From a virus, in the IMG/VR virus record IMGVR_UViG_3300028608_000044, positions 1 to 36,205 of that record: a DNA stretch of 36,205 nt. One strand, given 5' to 3'. A program made the translations under genes and the position numbers. Positions within the stretch are counted from its first letter, which is position 1. Each line of letters starts with the position of its first letter. Shown in pieces: positions 25,264-33,123 of this stretch. The notes under the pieces were generated by a model. The model saw only the letters and a list, made by a program, of their open reading frames with translations. It made no database searches and had not been told where the DNA came from.

Positions 25264-26790
25264 CTACTCCAGAGCGCAATCCAGGTTCATCCGCTTGAAC
25301 GACTTAGACTTAGCCGCGAAAGCAGTTTTTCGTTTGTCCATACACGACAGATGCTTATCAATGTCTACGCACACACCGAAGATGAACTTCGGAGTAATCT
25401 TCCCACCGAACAAGCGGAAGATCTCACGCAAACGCCCAATCATCTGACGGTTGGTTTGAGTAGAAAACACTGTATGGCTACAGAATGCAGTGATCAGTCC
25501 CGGAATATCTTTACCGGTACCGCAGCTACCCTGCGTTGTGAAGAGTACTTCATGTTTCTTGTACTTCTCCTTGTCTTTCTCTTCACTGGCCAAATACGTC
25601 TCCATATCCCATCCTGGATATTTCTTGAGGAAACGTTTAAGCATCTCTTTACACATCTGTTTACGGGAGAAGAAGAACAAACACTTCGTTCCTTCCTCCT
25701 TAAACGGCAAGTACCACTCTTGAAACGCTTTATCCCACAGCTCAAAGAAGAACTGTGTTAACTCCTTAGACGCCAAGATACTTTCTTCAAAGACCTTATC
25801 GTCATAGGCCCCATAACGCTCCCACCGGACCTTGTGCTTGCGCAGGTTGATCTTGTACAAGTAAGCCATGGTCTCGATGTAGTGCTGAGCATCCGCTTCT
25901 CTGTGGCGCTCTGAGACCGGGTACAACCACTCATAGACACGGTTAACGAATGGGTCATCGGACTTAAGCGTTGCTGACAGTACATACGTCATCAGCAGGT
26001 TGCCATACATCAGCGAGGAGAACACTTGGTGAATAGCCTCGTGCCCTTCTTCAATAATGCGCGTCCCTGGTCTGATAGCCCTGAATACATCATCAAGGTC
26101 AACAGGATCCGGAATCTCTTTCTTCCTTAAGAAGGGTTCGATTCGAGACATTGGCACAATAACAATCTTCGGGTTCACCGTACCGTTGTTAAAAGCTTCC
26201 GCTAATTTGGGGATGGGGTGTTCCCAAACCAGCAAGTCACCGGGATCCAGTTTAAGGAACTTGTTAAGCTCCCCTTTCCAGATCGGAATGTAGCGAGGCT
26301 GCATGGTGATAACTGTTCGATACCCACGCTTAGCCATCGCGTAGATAGCCATGTAGCCTTTACCACCGCCCGTGTTGTCGTTGTTCACCTTAAGGTAACC
26401 ATCGGTCAACATGTAATCGGTCCATTCCACCTGATTGGGCCGTGGTGTTTCAAATCCTTCCTGAAAGGTAAACTCTACCTTAACAGGTTCAATGATCGGC
26501 TCGTCTACTATTACAATACGAGAACGATCGTAGCCACGGTACACCGCAAAGTCCAAGAACTTATCCAGCAGATTCGAGGAGAATCGGTATTCCGTTTTAT
26601 CGTGATTAGAACGCGCAAAGACGTGGTCCAGCACGCGTTCCATCTGACGGGTTTGAGGATTCGGTTTCATCCCCGTCTGGTACATGTGTATCCGGCAGAA
26701 GGGTTTAATAACGTTCTGAATGAAATCTGGTTGGTAGTCAAAGATCCTCAGGTAGTGATACGCTTTACTAATAGTGACTGTCTTACGCAT
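25264..26790 (-). CDS. Superfamily 2 DNA/RNA helicase
   Basis: 508 residues from an ATG with TAAGAGGTC as ribosome site. Motifs are in order: a Q-like PRPNQVEW (116-123); motif I NTGGGKG (139-145, Lys144); motif II EEGH (247-250) in place of DEAH; motif III SAT (272-274); motif V-like GTGKDIPG (424-431); and motif VI QMIGRLR (449-455, Arg453/Arg455). The residue after the Walker Lys is Gly instead of Ser/Thr, and motif II starts with Glu rather than Asp; both are unusual. The overall plan resembles UvsW/RecG-like SF2 ATPases. It is adjacent to the RNA polymerase genes, as is the helicase in phiKZ (from memory). Likely roles: replication-fork or recombination remodelling, or transcription-coupled functions. 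Confidence 0.8.
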   Translation of the reverse strand: MRKTVTISKAYHYLRIFDYQPDFIQNVIKPFCRIHMYQTGMKPNPQTRQMERVLDHVFARSNHDKTEYRFSSNLLDKFLDFAVYRGYDRSRIVIVDEPIIEPVKVEFTFQEGFETPRPNQVEWTDYMLTDGYLKVNNDNTGGGKGYMAIYAMAKRGYRTVITMQPRYIPIWKGELNKFLKLDPGDLLVWEHPIPKLAEAFNNGTVNPKIVIVPMSRIEPFLRKKEIPDPVDLDDVFRAIRPGTRIIEEGHEAIHQVFSSLMYGNLLMTYVLSATLKSDDPFVNRVYEWLYPVSERHREADAQHYIETMAYLYKINLRKHKVRWERYGAYDDKVFEESILASKELTQFFFELWDKAFQEWYLPFKEEGTKCLFFFSRKQMCKEMLKRFLKKYPGWDMETYLASEEKDKEKYKKHEVLFTTQGSCGTGKDIPGLITAFCSHTVFSTQTNRQMIGRLREIFRLFGGKITPKFIFGVCVDIDKHLSCMDKRKTAFAAKSKSFKRMNLDCALE

Positions 26791-26813
26791 GGCGACCTCT
26801 TAAGTCGGTAGGA

Positions 26814-26834
26814 GGGGACCCCTTTCGGGACCCC
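26814..26834 (-). terminator. Imperfect hairpin after the beta-prime subunit gene
   Basis: GGGG (26814-26817) pairs with CCCC (26831-26834), then an A-A mismatch, then CCC/GGG and a CTTTC loop. It lies in the 76-nt gap between the beta-prime gene (ends 26867) and the helicase start (26790), so it may partly separate their expression. There is no U-tract. Confidence 0.45.
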
Positions 26835-26866
26835 CGTCCGGTTTAAGCAGCCGCTAAACGTTTAGG

Positions 26867-28882
26867 TTAACCTACACCCAAACTGAAGAACGCCTCCAAA
26901 GGACTACCTTGACGGTTGACCATTCGGAATGTTTTCATTTTGTTCAGCACGTTCTGCTGTCGCTCGTAGATCATCAAGTGGCCAATACCTCGACCGATTA
27001 CAGCCTCTTCGAAACTGGAGAAGTACTTAGGTACATCGCCCGTTGGGATCGATGCATCAATACCCCCTGGAGTCGCTGTCAGACAGCAGTACAACATGAT
27101 CTCCGGGTGAACGATGTTAATACCTTTAATTTCCTGAGCAATGAGGGTCCAGTACTCAGTAAGAACCTCCCCGAACACTTTCGGAGTGACTACTTGATTT
27201 TTCCACGTTGAGTTGCGCTTGCTAAAGGTGATGAAGCTCTCTACACGAGCACGGTGAGCATCCAAGTCTTCCCGGATGAATGGCAGGCTGAACACAGGCT
27301 CCATTACATTCCAATGAGTCAGGTCGATACGGATATGCTTCTTCCCGAGAGTTTCCCAACCGTGGTCCAAGACGTAACGGAGGAATTCCAACGAGAACCG
27401 CGCTTTACGAGAGGATACCGATGTGTGGGCAGCGTGTTGCTGAATCGTTTTACCACCCATCATGATATCTTCGACTGCGTAACGGAAAGTTACTTCAGCG
27501 AAATACGGCAGCTTCTCCAGACTAACGGCGTTCAGGTCACCCAAGGAACGGATGTCCGAAAGGACGTTAACAATCTCTGCACCCAAGATCATGTCGCATC
27601 CGGGTTCAATGACTTCTGGATTCAAGAAGATCTCATCGCCATTACTGGAAATGATATTCGTGTCGCGCTTGTGCGGGACAAACTGCCGTGTGATTGCATT
27701 TCGAATGAAGTGTTTAGTTGACAGCATCCCCTGACCCATCGGGTTACAGATAGAAGTTGCTGACCACATACCCACGTTCGCAATCTTGTCCATCATCTGG
27801 TTGAACGGAACTGACGTCGCCATCATCCCGTAACATGTTCCGCATGGAACACCAGCGTCGCGACTATTACAGAACGCAACAGAACGAATCCAGATCGTTT
27901 CCCCTACCTTGATATCCCAGACATTGTCGTTATCGATCAGCTGGAGATTCCCGGCTGGCATTTGCTGCCATTTGCCGCGTAACCCCATCGCAACGTTCAT
28001 GCTGGCGATCTTGATAGGAACACAGATCCGAGTACCACAATCCCAACCGAAGTTCATGCCACGCACAACAGCGGTCAGGATGTGGGTCTTACGGTGGAAC
28101 AGTTCCGAGTCCTTCAACGCTTTACCGTTGTTGGTCAGAGCTTTACCCGAGGCGTTCTTCTCACCCAGCGAATCCGCCAAGTTCGTAATGCCGTGAGCGT
28201 ACGGCACGGAGACCGCGTTGGGGTGAATGGTGTTGTTGAGACTGAACACCCCACCCCGCATCACAGACAGTTGATACGCCTGGTTCACACTCACACCACC
28301 CGTCCGAGCCAGCATGGCCATGACGTTACGGTCTAAGCTTTCAGCCGCTTTGATGTGGAGGTTGAACTTGTCTTCCCCCTCATCGATCGAGATCTCCTTG
28401 TTAAGGATCTGATCACGGATTTCCATTACCCCTTCATCGGCCATGAGATCACCCACGGACTCTGCGGAGGCTGACAGAGACGACCCTTCACCCATCACCA
28501 CGGATTGGTTATGAAGTTTGTTCTGCCAGATATGAATCATCCGTTTGATGTCATCGATTTCTGCCAAACTTTTAATAGTCGGTAGCAGCTTGGCGAGCAT
28601 GTAGTTGATGGGGATGGCCTGGACGTCATCGTCGTAGGTGATCATCTTGGCTGTGTTACCTGCCACCTTATTCGAGGGGATCAACTCCTTAACCGAATAA
28701 GGGATGTGGTTGTAGTGTCGATGGATAATCAACCCCAACCACGTCAACATCAGCACATAGGTGTCAGACTCAACAGATTCACCTTCGTCGTCGACTACGG
28801 TTACCGGACACCGATAACCTCGCCAGCGCAACATCATTTCTTCTGGAATGTTCGCAAACTCTCGAAGACTAAACTTCATCAT
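26867..28882 (-). CDS. RNA polymerase beta-prime C-terminal subunit, probably non-virion RNAP
   Basis: 671 residues from an ATG overlapping the beta-subunit TGA by four bases (an adjacent ATG at 28879 is also possible). Residues 192-211 (ARTGGVSVNQAYQLSVMRGG) align with the bridge-helix region SGARGSxxQxxQLxxMRG. DCGT is at 281-284. Cys282, Cys338, Cys347 and Cys350 (C-x8-C-x2-C with CGTCYG) form the second zinc site. Residues 370-392 (from VGMWSATSICNP to GMLSTKHF) align with the trigger loop. The remaining 280 residues cover the jaw and C-terminal part. The catalytic NADFDGD motif is absent and must lie in a separate N-terminal subunit. Gene order beside the beta C-terminal subunit matches phiKZ gp71-73/gp74, so this is likely the non-virion RNA polymerase for late genes. 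Confidence 0.85.
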   Translation of the reverse strand: MMKFSLREFANIPEEMMLRWRGYRCPVTVVDDEGESVESDTYVLMLTWLGLIIHRHYNHIPYSVKELIPSNKVAGNTAKMITYDDDVQAIPINYMLAKLLPTIKSLAEIDDIKRMIHIWQNKLHNQSVVMGEGSSLSASAESVGDLMADEGVMEIRDQILNKEISIDEGEDKFNLHIKAAESLDRNVMAMLARTGGVSVNQAYQLSVMRGGVFSLNNTIHPNAVSVPYAHGITNLADSLGEKNASGKALTNNGKALKDSELFHRKTHILTAVVRGMNFGWDCGTRICVPIKIASMNVAMGLRGKWQQMPAGNLQLIDNDNVWDIKVGETIWIRSVAFCNSRDAGVPCGTCYGMMATSVPFNQMMDKIANVGMWSATSICNPMGQGMLSTKHFIRNAITRQFVPHKRDTNIISSNGDEIFLNPEVIEPGCDMILGAEIVNVLSDIRSLGDLNAVSLEKLPYFAEVTFRYAVEDIMMGGKTIQQHAAHTSVSSRKARFSLEFLRYVLDHGWETLGKKHIRIDLTHWNVMEPVFSLPFIREDLDAHRARVESFITFSKRNSTWKNQVVTPKVFGEVLTEYWTLIAQEIKGINIVHPEIMLYCCLTATPGGIDASIPTGDVPKYFSSFEEAVIGRGIGHLMIYERQQNVLNKMKTFRMVNRQGSPLEAFFSLGVG

Positions 28883-31119
28883 GAGGATACTTGCCCACCC
28901 TGTTGTTGACCTTTGATCTCTGCTTCTTTATCGTGAAGCTCAGCGAGGAGCCCACCCAAACGGGATCCGTTGTAACCTTGCAAGTGTTCGTTGCTGACTC
29001 GGTCGCTAGGCAGCTCATTACGGAGAGACAACCCAGAGTCCTTCATCATGCTCACGGACATGTTCAATGCTCGGTTATTCACGTACTCTTCGGGCTTGAT
29101 GATCTGAGGAATGTTAAACACGTCATTCGCTCGGACAAACCGTCGAACTGCACTGATGCGGTTCTCAGGTGAATACGCCAGAGAGAACAACTTAACCACC
29201 TCTTGACCACCCGACTGACTGGTGACCCAACGGCCTTCAGTCTCAGCAGTGTTCTTGTTGCCTTTATCGTTCATCGGCAAACTGTAACGGTCACTGTCGC
29301 TCATCTTCGCTGGCATACCAAACAAGTTAGACTTGGGCATGCACTGAGCGCTCATGTCACTACCGAACTTGTCCAGAAGGATCAAGTCTTGGATACTGAT
29401 CATGATTGGGTTAGCAGTCTCTTGCTTCTCCCCCAACGAGTTAACCCAGGTTGCTTTCTGCGGTTGATACTTATAACGCTCCCGCAGTTTGTTGATCAAG
29501 TTAACACCGAACAATTTGGAGTTACTGATGATGTGAATAGAGATGTTCTTCTTACTCACGTTATCAATGTACTCGATCATGTCTTCTTCTTCCTCAGTCG
29601 CCAGTTTGAACATCTCGGCGAACTCAGGGAAGCCCTGTTCGAAGTACTCCATCAAGATACGGTGTGCATTACGGTAGTCACCTTCTTTACGGAGGTGCTG
29701 CACTTCACGGTGGATGTGCATGGTCAAGAAGTTGATACTCAGTTCCAACAACAGTGCGTAGATCTGACGACGGAATGCTGGAATGTTGTTGAGGATCACT
29801 TCTGCTCGAGTACCGTCTGCGTACATCGGAGCATGGTCATCAGGAATGATCTGGATGACGACACCTTTGTCACCGTTCAGACCCGACAGTTTCCACTTGA
29901 CACGACCGGTCATGCGTTGTTTCAGTTCAATGGTAACGTTCCAATCCTTGTACTTCTCCCGCTTGATCGAACGGAACAGTGGATTAGGACGGCCCGTGCG
30001 GTCGGTGTAGTTACCGTACGCATCACGAATGAACGTGTTCAGGCGATGAGTCATAGCGATCTTGCCATTACGACTCATGCGAACTTTACCTTCGTACCAG
30101 TTCAGTACGTTGACCCACATCTCGTTACGACGACGCTCATAACGATCGAGCATCTGGTTGTGCCGTTGCGGGATGTAGGTGGTGTTACGGTTGTTCGCTT
30201 TGTTCTTGCTACGGTCCGACTCAACGTGGACTGCTTTCACTTCACAATCACGCGGAGCATAGAGCAGGTGGTCGTAGGTCGGATCAGGTTCACGCAGTGC
30301 TTTCTTGGTCAGGCTGACCAGTGCGTTCTCCTTAATACGTTTACGGAAACCCATGACAATGCCATCGTCACGGATAGCTTCACCTGGCTGAGGGAACGGT
30401 GAAGGGTTCTCTTCGGTTCCGTACAGCATCAGTGGAACGTATTCGTCTTCGTTCCAGTTGAAGCCACGAGTGTGTTTGAACATGCAAGCGCAACGTTCAG
30501 CGAACGACTCAGTGATGACGATACCGTCCTCTTCCGTCCGGTGGTCAGAATAGGCAGCCACTTTGGTTGGCATCGAGAAGCGCCAGATGCCGTCTTCGTC
30601 AATACGGGGAGACTGTCCGAAGATTGTTCCCTTTGGCAACCATGCACCTGGTTTCAGTTTACGCAGGACATCTTTGTCGTAAACGTACTCCCAACCCACG
30701 CTCGTGTTCTGAGTGTGGTAGGACGGCAGCTCCAACAGATCGTAGGCGTTCTTCTCGTCGTTCTTATAAACGATGTGAGTCGGCTCCCAGTCATCGGTGT
30801 TCTTGCCCGTATCCATACTTCGGATACTGAACAACTCTTCCACGATCATGTTGCTCGGGGCTACTACTTTACGTGCAGTCTCCCCGTACTTACGTTCGTT
30901 ACCACTCATGAGCCAACGAACATCTGCACCTTCAGTCGGAACAGATTTTGGAATCATGTTACCGGCCATGTACATACGACCAGCCGAGGAACACATAGGG
31001 AACACAATTAAATTACTGCTTACACCAATCAGCGCTGGATGGAGTTGGTTTTCACCACATCCGTATTTGTAACGGATTCCATCAGTAATACCGGTTAAAT
31101 TAAATTCGAACTCATTCAT
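28879..31119 (-). CDS. RNA polymerase beta C-terminal subunit, probably non-virion RNAP
   Basis: 746 residues from the ATG at 31119 with AAGAGGTC about 6 nt upstream (the TTG at 31122 is less likely). Residues 193-206 (HRTEEDGIVITESF) correspond to the beta segment GYNFEDSILVSE. Residues 406-424 carry the active-site lysine region (GRVKWKLSGLNGDKGVV against GRHGNKGVI), with Lys410 and Lys418 as candidates. Residues 432-452 (MYADGTRAEVILNNIPAFRRQ region) match the beta motif following it. A late segment, TSQSGGQEVVKLFSLAYSP, matches the beta GGQRFGEMEVWALEAYG region. The N-terminal half of beta is encoded elsewhere. It overlaps the beta-prime gene, consistent with coupled assembly, and is preceded by two AACCTATAT promoter-like elements. 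Confidence 0.87.
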   Translation of the reverse strand: MNEFEFNLTGITDGIRYKYGCGENQLHPALIGVSSNLIVFPMCSSAGRMYMAGNMIPKSVPTEGADVRWLMSGNERKYGETARKVVAPSNMIVEELFSIRSMDTGKNTDDWEPTHIVYKNDEKNAYDLLELPSYHTQNTSVGWEYVYDKDVLRKLKPGAWLPKGTIFGQSPRIDEDGIWRFSMPTKVAAYSDHRTEEDGIVITESFAERCACMFKHTRGFNWNEDEYVPLMLYGTEENPSPFPQPGEAIRDDGIVMGFRKRIKENALVSLTKKALREPDPTYDHLLYAPRDCEVKAVHVESDRSKNKANNRNTTYIPQRHNQMLDRYERRRNEMWVNVLNWYEGKVRMSRNGKIAMTHRLNTFIRDAYGNYTDRTGRPNPLFRSIKREKYKDWNVTIELKQRMTGRVKWKLSGLNGDKGVVIQIIPDDHAPMYADGTRAEVILNNIPAFRRQIYALLLELSINFLTMHIHREVQHLRKEGDYRNAHRILMEYFEQGFPEFAEMFKLATEEEEDMIEYIDNVSKKNISIHIISNSKLFGVNLINKLRERYKYQPQKATWVNSLGEKQETANPIMISIQDLILLDKFGSDMSAQCMPKSNLFGMPAKMSDSDRYSLPMNDKGNKNTAETEGRWVTSQSGGQEVVKLFSLAYSPENRISAVRRFVRANDVFNIPQIIKPEEYVNNRALNMSVSMMKDSGLSLRNELPSDRVSNEHLQGYNGSRLGGLLAELHDKEAEIKGQQQGGQVSS

Positions 31120-31141
31120 CAAGTGACCTCTTAAACATCAG

Positions 31142-31153
31142 GGTATATAGGTT
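31142..31153 (-). promoter_or_regulatory. Promoter-like element AACCTATATACC (minus strand)
   Basis: Read on the minus strand, AACCTATATACC lies 23 nt before the beta-subunit ATG. It shares AACCTATAT with the element at 31161-31172 and with the one before the gp68-like gene at 36186-36198. It resembles the phiKZ early consensus TATATTAC. It could be a second, weaker start site or a duplicate. Confidence 0.5.
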
Positions 31154-31160
31154 CAGGAAG

Positions 31161-31172
31161 ATAATATAGGTT
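31161..31172 (-). promoter_or_regulatory. Promoter-like element AACCTATATTAT (minus strand)
   Basis: On the minus strand AACCTATATTAT lies about 42 nt before the beta-subunit ATG and is preceded by an AT-rich stretch. It differs from the element at 36186-36198 by one base in the core. It is the better of the two copies here and the likely promoter for the beta and beta-prime genes. Confidence 0.6.
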
Positions 31173-31204
31173 CTAAATTTATTGACTCCCCCTGAAGGTT
31201 ACTT

Positions 31205-31534
31205 ATGCCACTTGCCAACAACGACTTTAACAATGGTAAAGATGTGTTCTATACGGAACGGTATAAGACGTTGGTCAGATCGGAACTTGAGCTTATTCGC
31301 AAGGAAGCCGGGATTTTCCAACAAGTCGTTCCCGCCGTACAGCAAGCGTACAAGAATGACTTCTATCGTTTCCTCCGGGTCATGGGAGTTCCTGCTTATC
31401 TCTGGTGGACCACCGCTTACATCAACGGGATCACCAATCCTAACCAGGATACCAGCGGGCTTACAATGATCTATCAGGTTAATGAAAGCGCATTAAACAC
31501 ACGCATTGCACGTAATAATACAGCCAGAGCATAA
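31205..31534 (+). CDS. Small hypothetical protein, single plus-strand gene among RNAP genes
   Basis: 109 residues from an ATG with GAAGG 6 nt upstream. The N-terminal half is helical and charged (YKTLVRSELELIRKEAGIF). The middle is aromatic (FYRFLRVMGVPAYLWWTTAYI). The C-terminus is polar and ends in basic residues. No motif is recognised. It is divergent from the beta-subunit gene and ends just before the 36-bp palindrome. Its isolated orientation and own ribosome site suggest a real, separately controlled gene. It might be an early regulator, but no sequence feature shows that. Confidence 0.6.
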   Translation: MPLANNDFNNGKDVFYTERYKTLVRSELELIRKEAGIFQQVVPAVQQAYKNDFYRFLRVMGVPAYLWWTTAYINGITNPNQDTSGLTMIYQVNESALNTRIARNNTARA

Positions 31535-31557
31535 AAATAGTTTTTTCTGACAAAAAA

Positions 31558-31593
31558 TAATAACCAGCAGGGGTCGACCCCTGCTGGTTATTA
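31558..31593. terminator. 36-bp perfect palindrome, bidirectional terminator
   Basis: An 18-bp perfect inverted repeat centred on GTCGAC with no loop; the GC-rich core is CCAGCAGGGGTCGACCCCTGC. On the minus strand it is followed by TTTTTT (plus-strand A-tract at 31552-31557), the arrangement of an intrinsic terminator for the gene ending at 31604. For the plus-strand gene it lies 24 nt after the stop. Confidence 0.8.
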
Positions 31594-31603
31594 ATGCTAC
31601 CTG

Positions 31604-33112
31604 TTAACCCCAGGCTGGGCTGTTACCGAAGCCGCTACCGCTGTTGTTGTCCAAGTTGGTGACACTTGGAGAACCGGTTGGCATGACGGGTTGTTGCTGG
31701 TTGAGCTGGGACGGATGGATGACCTGACCGTTTGGCAGTTGGATCATGCCATTCGGAAGCATCATTGGTTGGCCCATGCCCATGTTCATACCACCCATGT
31801 TCATACCGCCACCACCCATGTTACCCATGCCCATGTTGAAGCCACCCAACATGTTCATCATACCGGCACCCGGGTTTGGTGTCTGACGCTCCAAGAAAGA
31901 ACCTTGGCGAGTGCAGATGTACATAACCGGCAGGTTGGTCAGTGTGTCAACACCGTAGTGAGTCACACGACCGGTCGCGAAGTTGCATTCGTAACGGGTC
32001 AGTCGATCGGATGCCAGCACTTGAGGCGGCGGGGTGATCACGAAACCAGTCAGCGGGTCAATACCTGCACCTGCTTGTTGGACTTGAGTACCCGGCGTCT
32101 GTTGCACTGGCGCTTGGTTGACGTTGCTGCTCACCGACATGAGCCCGGCGAAGTCTTGACGTCCTGCTGCTTGATGGACGGTTTCTTCGTGGGTGTTGTG
32201 GGTGTTGTAGTCCATCTTCGGAACCTGCTTGTACCACTCTGGCAGGTTCTCCAGATCTTCAGTCCAGCTCAGGCTGATCGGATGGATACCCGCTTTCGCG
32301 AATTCCGACCGGAACGTGCCCTGGATCTTGTTGATCTGTTCAGCGATGTCCGCGTAGCAGTTCAGGTACGAAACCATACGAGCTGCAATCGGAGAGTTCG
32401 CTTCATGGATGTGGTCATCCGGCGACAGCACCGCTGGAACGATGAACTGGAACAGATGGATAGCCAACTTGACCGCGGCGCGCGACACGCTGTGGTTGTT
32501 GATCTCGATCTGCTGGTTGTCGGTCTTGCCTTCAGTACGAGCGATGCGGCGAACCAGTTCGTTGTAGAACGGGAACTCCGGCTTGGTGGAGTAGTACACC
32601 TTCTCGCCGCTGATCTTCGACAACTTGCCGCTGGACTTGGTGGTCTTGAAGTGAACGAAGCGGTTGTCGAGACCGTTTTCTTCTACTTCAACGTGCAGAC
32701 GACCGAACAGGTCCACCAGTTCCTTGACGGTACCGCTCTTAGCGCCCTTGAGAGGCTCCAGGAGATCCAGCACGCGTTGGTTCCACGAGTTCTTTGGCTT
32801 GGTACCAGATACAGCGAACAGCACCGGAGGGATCGAACGGAAGGCATTCAGCAGACGCAGGCAGGTTACCTTGCGCAGCACCTTGAAGACTTCCGTTTCC
32901 TTCGAGGTGATATCCTCGCAGGCTGGGTGCCAGAACACTTTGCCCACCGCCACTTCATCCAGCACGTCAGTGGTAGGTAGGTAGAGGTTCATCCCGTCAA
33001 TGGTGATGGGATACTCTTCGCCGTCCAAGTCCAGCAGGATACGGCCGTCGCTTTTGACGAGGGTGTTCCAGGACAGCAGCATGGCCTTGTACAGCTTATT
33101 AAGTTCATTCAT
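31604..33112 (-). CDS. Hypothetical protein with Met/Gly/Asn/Pro-rich low-complexity tail
   Basis: 502 residues from an ATG with AAGGTG upstream. Residues 1-300 form a charged globular region with no recognised motif. From about 310 the sequence becomes disordered: Gln/Pro/Val-rich, then about 420-480 is Met/Gly/Asn-rich (NMGMGNMGGGGMNMGGMNMG) and ends in an Asn/Ser/Gly tail. The DNA encoding it is internally repetitive at 31773-31859. It lies between the gp68-like and beta-subunit genes, as phiKZ gp70 does (from memory). The low-complexity tail resembles condensate-forming or filament-binding regions, but this is inference. It could be a structural or nucleus-associated protein. Confidence 0.6.
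   Translation of the reverse strand: MNELNKLYKAMLLSWNTLVKSDGRILLDLDGEEYPITIDGMNLYLPTTDVLDEVAVGKVFWHPACEDITSKETEVFKVLRKVTCLRLLNAFRSIPPVLFAVSGTKPKNSWNQRVLDLLEPLKGAKSGTVKELVDLFGRLHVEVEENGLDNRFVHFKTTKSSGKLSKISGEKVYYSTKPEFPFYNELVRRIARTEGKTDNQQIEINNHSVSRAAVKLAIHLFQFIVPAVLSPDDHIHEANSPIAARMVSYLNCYADIAEQINKIQGTFRSEFAKAGIHPISLSWTEDLENLPEWYKQVPKMDYNTHNTHEETVHQAAGRQDFAGLMSVSSNVNQAPVQQTPGTQVQQAGAGIDPLTGFVITPPPQVLASDRLTRYECNFATGRVTHYGVDTLTNLPVMYICTRQGSFLERQTPNPGAGMMNMLGGFNMGMGNMGGGGMNMGGMNMGMGQPMMLPNGMIQLPNGQVIHPSQLNQQQPVMPTGSPSVTNLDNNSGSGFGNSPAWG
31773..31859 (-). repeat. Short tandem repeats encoding the Met/Gly/Asn tail
   Basis: Two adjacent near-identical 15-bp units (CCCATGTTCATACC followed by A or G, at 31779-31793 and 31794-31808) are followed by diverged copies of CCCATGTT. 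They encode the NMGGM-type repeats of the minus-strand protein. The array probably arose by slippage and could vary between isolates. Confidence 0.6.
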
Positions 33113-33123
33113 GACGGGTCACC

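Noticed and set aside
29203-30402. 399-codon plus-strand open frame
   Set aside because: It is antisense to the RNA polymerase beta subunit, whose motifs are clear; it is a shadow.
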